A stretch of 64,000 bases of DNA from Ceratodon purpureus (lineage: Eukaryota; Streptophyta; Bryopsida; Pseudoditrichales; Ditrichaceae), in NCBI GenBank assembly GCA_014871385.1, contig CM026426.1, positions 34,129,020 to 34,193,019 on the forward strand, written 5' to 3'. Under the pieces are notes generated by a model. That model was not told the origin of the DNA. It was given only the letters and a program-made list of their open reading frames with translations, and ran no database searches. Positions within the stretch are counted from its first letter, which is position 1. Every line of letters starts with the position of its first letter. Positions 60,142 through 64,000 of the stretch are shown here, in pieces. A program made the translations under genes and the position numbers.

Positions 60142-60453
60142 ATGGCGGAGTCTACAAATTTGGAGTCGACTGCGAGAGGTGGTTGCTCCGCATTCGCGAG
60201 CGTTGTTTGCCGCGCGCATTTGGTGGCATCACAATTAGGATCACGTCCACGAATACGCGGTGTAACTGGAGTTAAGCTCGTAGTGCGACATCAGTCGACC
60301 AAGAGGGTTCGTCGTGGCCCGAAGAAATCTCTACACGCGGTTGATTATATTGGCTACCGTGATTCCTACGTCGAGGGTAGCGGTATACGAATCGAATGGT
60401 CCAAGCGATTATATCCCCTATTGGTACGTGTTCCGGGTTTTAGGTATTCTTGA
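60142..60453 (+). CDS. Doubtful small basic ORF
   Basis: An ATG-led frame of 103 residues (MAESTNLEST), rich in Arg, with no recognised domain. It ends before the truncated reverse gene copy. An overlapping frame starts at 60075. The CCGGATA cluster 200-300 bp upstream is the only support for expression. Confidence 0.25.
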   Translation: MAESTNLESTARGGCSAFASVVCRAHLVASQLGSRPRIRGVTGVKLVVRHQSTKRVRRGPKKSLHAVDYIGYRDSYVEGSGIRIEWSKRLYPLLVRVPGFRYS

Positions 60454-60664
60454 TTGCACGTCTGCCGACATCGAGGGTGTTTCCTAGATGCTGTTTTGGT
60501 ATGGTCGTGAAATGTATGACGTCGGGATTTTCTTTCTAAAATGGCCAGTGCGAGTAGCAAGTCCATTGGCGCATGCAGCGGTTTAGGATATTGTTGAGTC
60601 AACATGGTTGCATTACAATCGATAGTAACCACAACTTAAACATAAATTTAGAAGCTGGCTCTAT

Positions 60665-61308
60665 ACTGGCAGCGGTCAACGTCTTCTTGGAAACCCTGCA
60701 CATGGCACTCCAATTGCTCCACCCTTTGGGCATGGCAAGCACGGACAGCATGCAATTCAACCCGCAAATCTGTGCATGTCTTCTCTAACTCAAGGCAACG
60801 CATTCTCTCCATTTGGACATCTTTGGTTGCCCTTGAGTTGCTGGCCTGAGCTTTGCCTCTAAGCTGAAGCACTTCTACGCTCAACTGTGTCAACTGGATC
60901 TACGTCTCCTCCTGTGTAGGACCATGTACACAATAATACAGCAGCCTGTATGTATATCCTTGGAGACCCTGCTCTCCATGACATATGAATTCAATAAACT
61001 CTTTAATCGATTTGATTGGAGGTGGCATCCCTATCACTAGATCAACATGGTAAATGTCTCCATCGATCCAGAAGTCAATGTTCGTGTCTGCAAGCAACCC
61101 CCGTGTTGGAATCCAGCTCCTCACACGCAGCTCCACTTGTTTAAAACCTCGTCTGCGGACCGGGGCATAGCGTGCATTCAGTGAAATTTGGGGAATGTAC
61201 CGAGTGCTTCATACAGTCTTTGCTACATCGTGAACCCAAAATTTGAAGTCTTGATCGAATCTCCCCTGGGCAGCTTAGTGATTTGGAGGTACTCGACAAA
61301 ACTTGTTA
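60665..61308 (-). pseudogene. Truncated paralogue of the 10.9-11.5 kb element gene
   Basis: Aligns with about 10918-11560 at an eyeballed 85 percent or more identity, both coding and upstream. It encodes ADTNIDFWIDGDIY, IKEFIEFICHGEQG and the coiled coil ending in QEDVDRCQ. A TAG at 60900 replaces a TGG (Trp) in the other copy; conversely its CAG (Gln) after VDRC is TAG in the other. Similarity ends abruptly at 60665, and on the upstream side at 61308 where a MITE begins. It lacks the rest of the gene. Confidence 0.8.
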
Positions 61309-62046
61309 GGGGGGAAGCACAATAAAGTGTACCAAAAAAGTGCTCTGCTCATTGTCCATTTCAGCCCCTATCGCAAAGACATAAGAAAGTGGCATCTCGA
61401 TTGTTGGTATGTTGGGAAGAAGTATGGGTTTAGAAAATAGACTTGATTCTCTAAAGTGTGGGAAAATATGGTATGAATTCAGGTCTTCTACAATGCTCTA
61501 CGAGAAGCTCAAAGTCCGACAAAGTGAATGTCCACATTTGAAAAAGTGATAAGAACGATGTCGAATGTTGTCGGAAATCACTTCTGACTCCACCGGGATC
61601 TCCGTTTGTGAATTGCGGATGTATAAATGGCAATGACCACTTGAAATGAAAGTTTGGGTGCACGAGAAGTATTTCAAGGACGTTTTTTAAAACACTGTTT
61701 TCCGTGAAACTTTTTGTGAGGTTTTTTTCACCGAACATTGTTTTTTAAATTGGAAAAAACATCCTCTAAAGACAATAGAGGTTCCCAAGTGAAGAAATTA
61801 AAACTTTGAAAAAGTTCATTTTCATGATTTAGAACTAGCGGTCGAATTAAGTTTCAATTGAAGGTGTTTTTTTCAAGGAGATGTGTGTAAGATACCTTAT
61901 GACACCTTAAAAAGTGACTCAAATGCTCAAAAACTACACCAAAATGCTCAAAATCAGCTTTGAGCTTTCAAAAACAGCACACTTCATATTCACTTCTTAG
62001 TCGTCACATATTGCACTTTGTGGTACACTTTATTGTGCTTCCCCCC
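61309..62046. mobile_element. MITE with GGGGGGAAGC ends, copy 2
   Basis: The 738-bp element begins GGGGGGAAGCACAATAAAG and ends with its inverse, a perfect 26-bp inverted repeat. It aligns with 34743-35482 over the interior. The left junction is confirmed by the paralogous locus near 11560, which shares ACTTGTTA and then lacks the element. The right flank does not resume the paralogous sequence and no target duplication is seen, so the locus was rearranged after or during insertion. Confidence 0.85.
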
Positions 62047-62136
62047 GCATCATAAACAAAGCGTTCCGGTTTAATAAGGATGCCGGACTCTGGATTACCA
62101 TAGATTGATCGCATACGGCTCATATGAGAGACCGAA

Positions 62137-62463
62137 CTATTCAACCTCTAACAGAAAATCTGTATTCCATAATATCCAGCCACCGCCCTCATAGTTTGAT
62201 GATATTGCATCCTCAACTATGCGGACGCTCTTCCGCTTTGCCGCATACATGGGAGTGACTCCCGGTACGAAGACATTTTGAACGTGTACCCATTGTGTCC
62301 TAATCTCAAATGGCATGTCTGTTGGAATTTTCGACTTCGCCATCTTGTAGTGGACTCCGGACCGCCCTTGTGCAATAGCCGACCCGTGATGCTCAGGGTG
62401 CAAAATCCACACATCCTTGTGGAGGCGTATGGGGTCCTGCAACGTCCATAGGGGGAACTTCAC
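62137..62463 (-). pseudogene. Mobile-element coding fragment, unrecognised
   Basis: A reverse frame of about 108 residues (segments LHKDVWILHPEHHG and GGGWILWNTDFLLEVE) with the look of a real protein but no recognised family. It lies downstream, in reading direction, of the En/Spm-like fragments at 62988-64000 and may be the end of the same gene. Confidence 0.4.
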
Positions 62464-62987
62464 AGTAAGGCATCATTGGTATCCATTCTTTCTACATTAG
62501 CTATCTATAAAGGTCAATATCATCGCTAGGTCATCCCATTTCAAAGCACATAGACGTATTCACAAACGAATGCATCCTCAGTGTACGACATGAATCACCT
62601 GTCCCGATCGGGGGATCTAGCGGTGATTAGGCAGCCCCTTTGTTAGTCTGCATGGGCGACGTTTCTGTCTCGCAATTTTTTGTTTCAGTAGCTTCCCTGC
62701 CTCAATTAAAGCTTCTTTGTGGACCGCTATATCCAACAACAATCCTGTGTCAACGTTAGCCAAGGTCAACAATCCTGTGTCTCCGGCCCCCTTTCGTGTC
62801 CCTGCCCGCTACGTCGTTTCGAGGTCGCCCTCTTCTTTTTGCTGTCTTCGGAGCATCTTCTGAAGAAGCGATTGATGGTATGTGAGTAAAGACATGCATT
62901 CATTTGCTTATGCAATTACATGCCTAATCGTCACAACCGCGGGGTATAGGAATGTACTTACCGACTATAGATTTTCCCTTCTCTGCA

Positions 62988-63317
62988 CTAGACTCTCTCT
63001 CCAGCGCCGCCAGCTTTGTTTTTGTTCGATGAAGATCTACAACCACGTCCCTCAATTCGGTTTAGAGGGACTCCAGGAGACTTGTAAAGGAAGTCCGGCA
63101 TTCTATCGCGCATGAGTGTCTCCGGTGCAACTGATGGTGAGCGCGGACTCGGAGGAGGCATGGACGACTCCGGTAAATCCCCATCCCCGGAAATGACGTA
63201 GCTCATGGCTCGCTCGGGGCTGCGTGGCTCAGGTATCGCTTCTTCAATTTGAGCATCCATACGGCCAACTTGGTAACGGTTCAAATCACATTCTCCCTGC
63301 CGTGTCATTGTGATCAT
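62988..63317 (-). pseudogene. Pro/Ser-rich fragment of the En/Spm-like gene
   Basis: Reverse frame with VGRMDAQIEEAIPEPRSPER and a Pro/Ser-rich stretch, terminated near 62988 in a basic segment. Probably an exon between the conserved part at 63524-64000 and 62137-62463; the splice sites were not resolved. Confidence 0.35.
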
Positions 63318-63523
63318 CTAATATATCAGATAGTCCTATAATATTATGGCGATCAGTCCAATAATAAAGACGATTCTTTTCAGTAAGAAAACTTCTTGCA
63401 CGGTGATAATAGGCACCCTTCACTAGCTTGCTACCTTTACCGTTATCTAATCAGCATGTTCCTATTCTCAACAGCGGAACTGATTACCTTTCCTCTCCTA
63501 TCCATGCAAACAATACCTCCGCA

Positions 63524-64000
63524 TCAACGTGGTCTACAAAAGGCGCTTACCCCGCCAAGCATGTTGTACTCTGGGTGTTGTTGCACATGGAGAGCCTCAT
63601 CGGCCGCCCTCCTCCCATTGCGTTGGAGCCGGATGTTCCGCATCCTCTCACTCTCGCCGTCCGCAGAGCCTGTGGTCCACTGAGCTACGAGAGTTGGGAA
63701 TCGCTTCGTAGGGCACTGTGGATGCCGACCTCCGTGTTTCCTCGAGTAGCAACGCCACTGATAGCGCGTCCATGAAAGCGCTTCCTGTAGGTATTCCCTT
63801 ACGTATCCATCCCGGAGAGGGGGGTCAAATGTGAATTGATTGCTTAGGTTGAGCTCTATGAGTTCGAAGGATATGTCTGAGTGCAGGCTAAATTCCTTCA
63901 CATTGACGTCGAGGACTTTGCCGGCTATGTCCCGTATGGCTCTATTCAATACGATTTTCAAGGCCGTGACATTACCTTCCTTATCGATCGGAATATGAGT
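63524..64000 (-). pseudogene. En/Spm (Ptta)-like transposon protein fragment
   Basis: The frame is open to the window edge. It contains YVREYLQEALSWTRYQWR, then HPQCPTKRFPTLVAQW and a SERMRNIRLQR segment. The order H-P-x-C-P, a hydrophobic stretch, W, then S-E-R-x-R resembles the conserved region of plant Ptta/En/Spm (Transposase_24) proteins. The frame ends in a stop at 63524, so it may be one exon of a larger gene. The 5' part lies beyond 64000. Confidence 0.5.

Noticed and set aside
1..64000. Alternative genetic code with TAG read as Gln, as in some ulvophyte algae
   Set aside because: One TAG opposes Trp in a paralogue, several stops are TGA, and other frames end normally on TAG; C-to-T decay explains all of these.
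1..64000. CRISPR arrays, rRNA genes, long terminal repeats
   Set aside because: No evenly spaced repeat/spacer pattern, no rRNA text and no paired LTRs with primer sites were found by eye.

Overview
This window looks like nuclear DNA of a plant-lineage eukaryote (streptophyte). The basis is GT-AG introns, plant-style mobile elements (a SWIM-finger MULE, a CACTA element, an En/Spm-like fragment, several MITEs), a plant-type pre-SET/SET histone methyltransferase, TATATAA promoters and large AT-rich satellite tracts. No organellar or bacterial gene order is seen. A transposon-rich charophyte or seed-free plant fits best; the species is not identifiable by reading alone.

Layout. 1-12.4 kb is moderately GC-rich: a gag-like scrap, an uncharacterised broken gene (900-2135), a reverse coiled-coil/RING gene (3217-5140), a pyrimidine-rich stretch, and a badly decayed reverse mobile-element gene (7206-11478) split by a CACTA element (7780-8955). 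This region is peppered with the palindrome GCTGNCAGC. 12.4-18.3 kb holds a forward coiled-coil/RING gene that may continue into a pre-SET/SET domain. 19.4-21 kb is a purine-rich AT satellite. 22.7-26.4 kb is a reverse transposase-like pseudogene (copy A); a diverged relative (copy B) lies at 53.5-57.5 kb. 27-31 kb has two decayed charged or coiled-coil genes.

33.3-35.5 kb holds degenerate ~140-bp repeats and two MITEs. 35.6-50.4 kb is a denser block: small ORFs behind TATATAA boxes, a SWIM/MULE transposase pseudogene (36.5-39.5 kb), a basic/acidic multi-exon gene whose large intron contains a tandem repeat array with a 789-bp duplication, and the most interesting gene, a multi-exon fusion of a ParB-like domain to a C-terminal DNA methyltransferase-like domain (45.4-49.4 kb, broken). 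After 50.6 kb come more AT-rich repeats, copy B (split by a 403-bp element with perfect 33-bp inverted repeats), and from 60.7 kb a truncated duplicate of the 10.9-11.5 kb gene abutting a second GGGGGG-ended MITE, then En/Spm-like coding fragments to the window edge.

Most long genes carry in-frame stops and fewer frameshifts. The stops are nearly all TAG or TGA, as expected from C-to-T decay of methylated transposons. The window is best read as layered, silenced mobile elements with a few possible host or captured genes.
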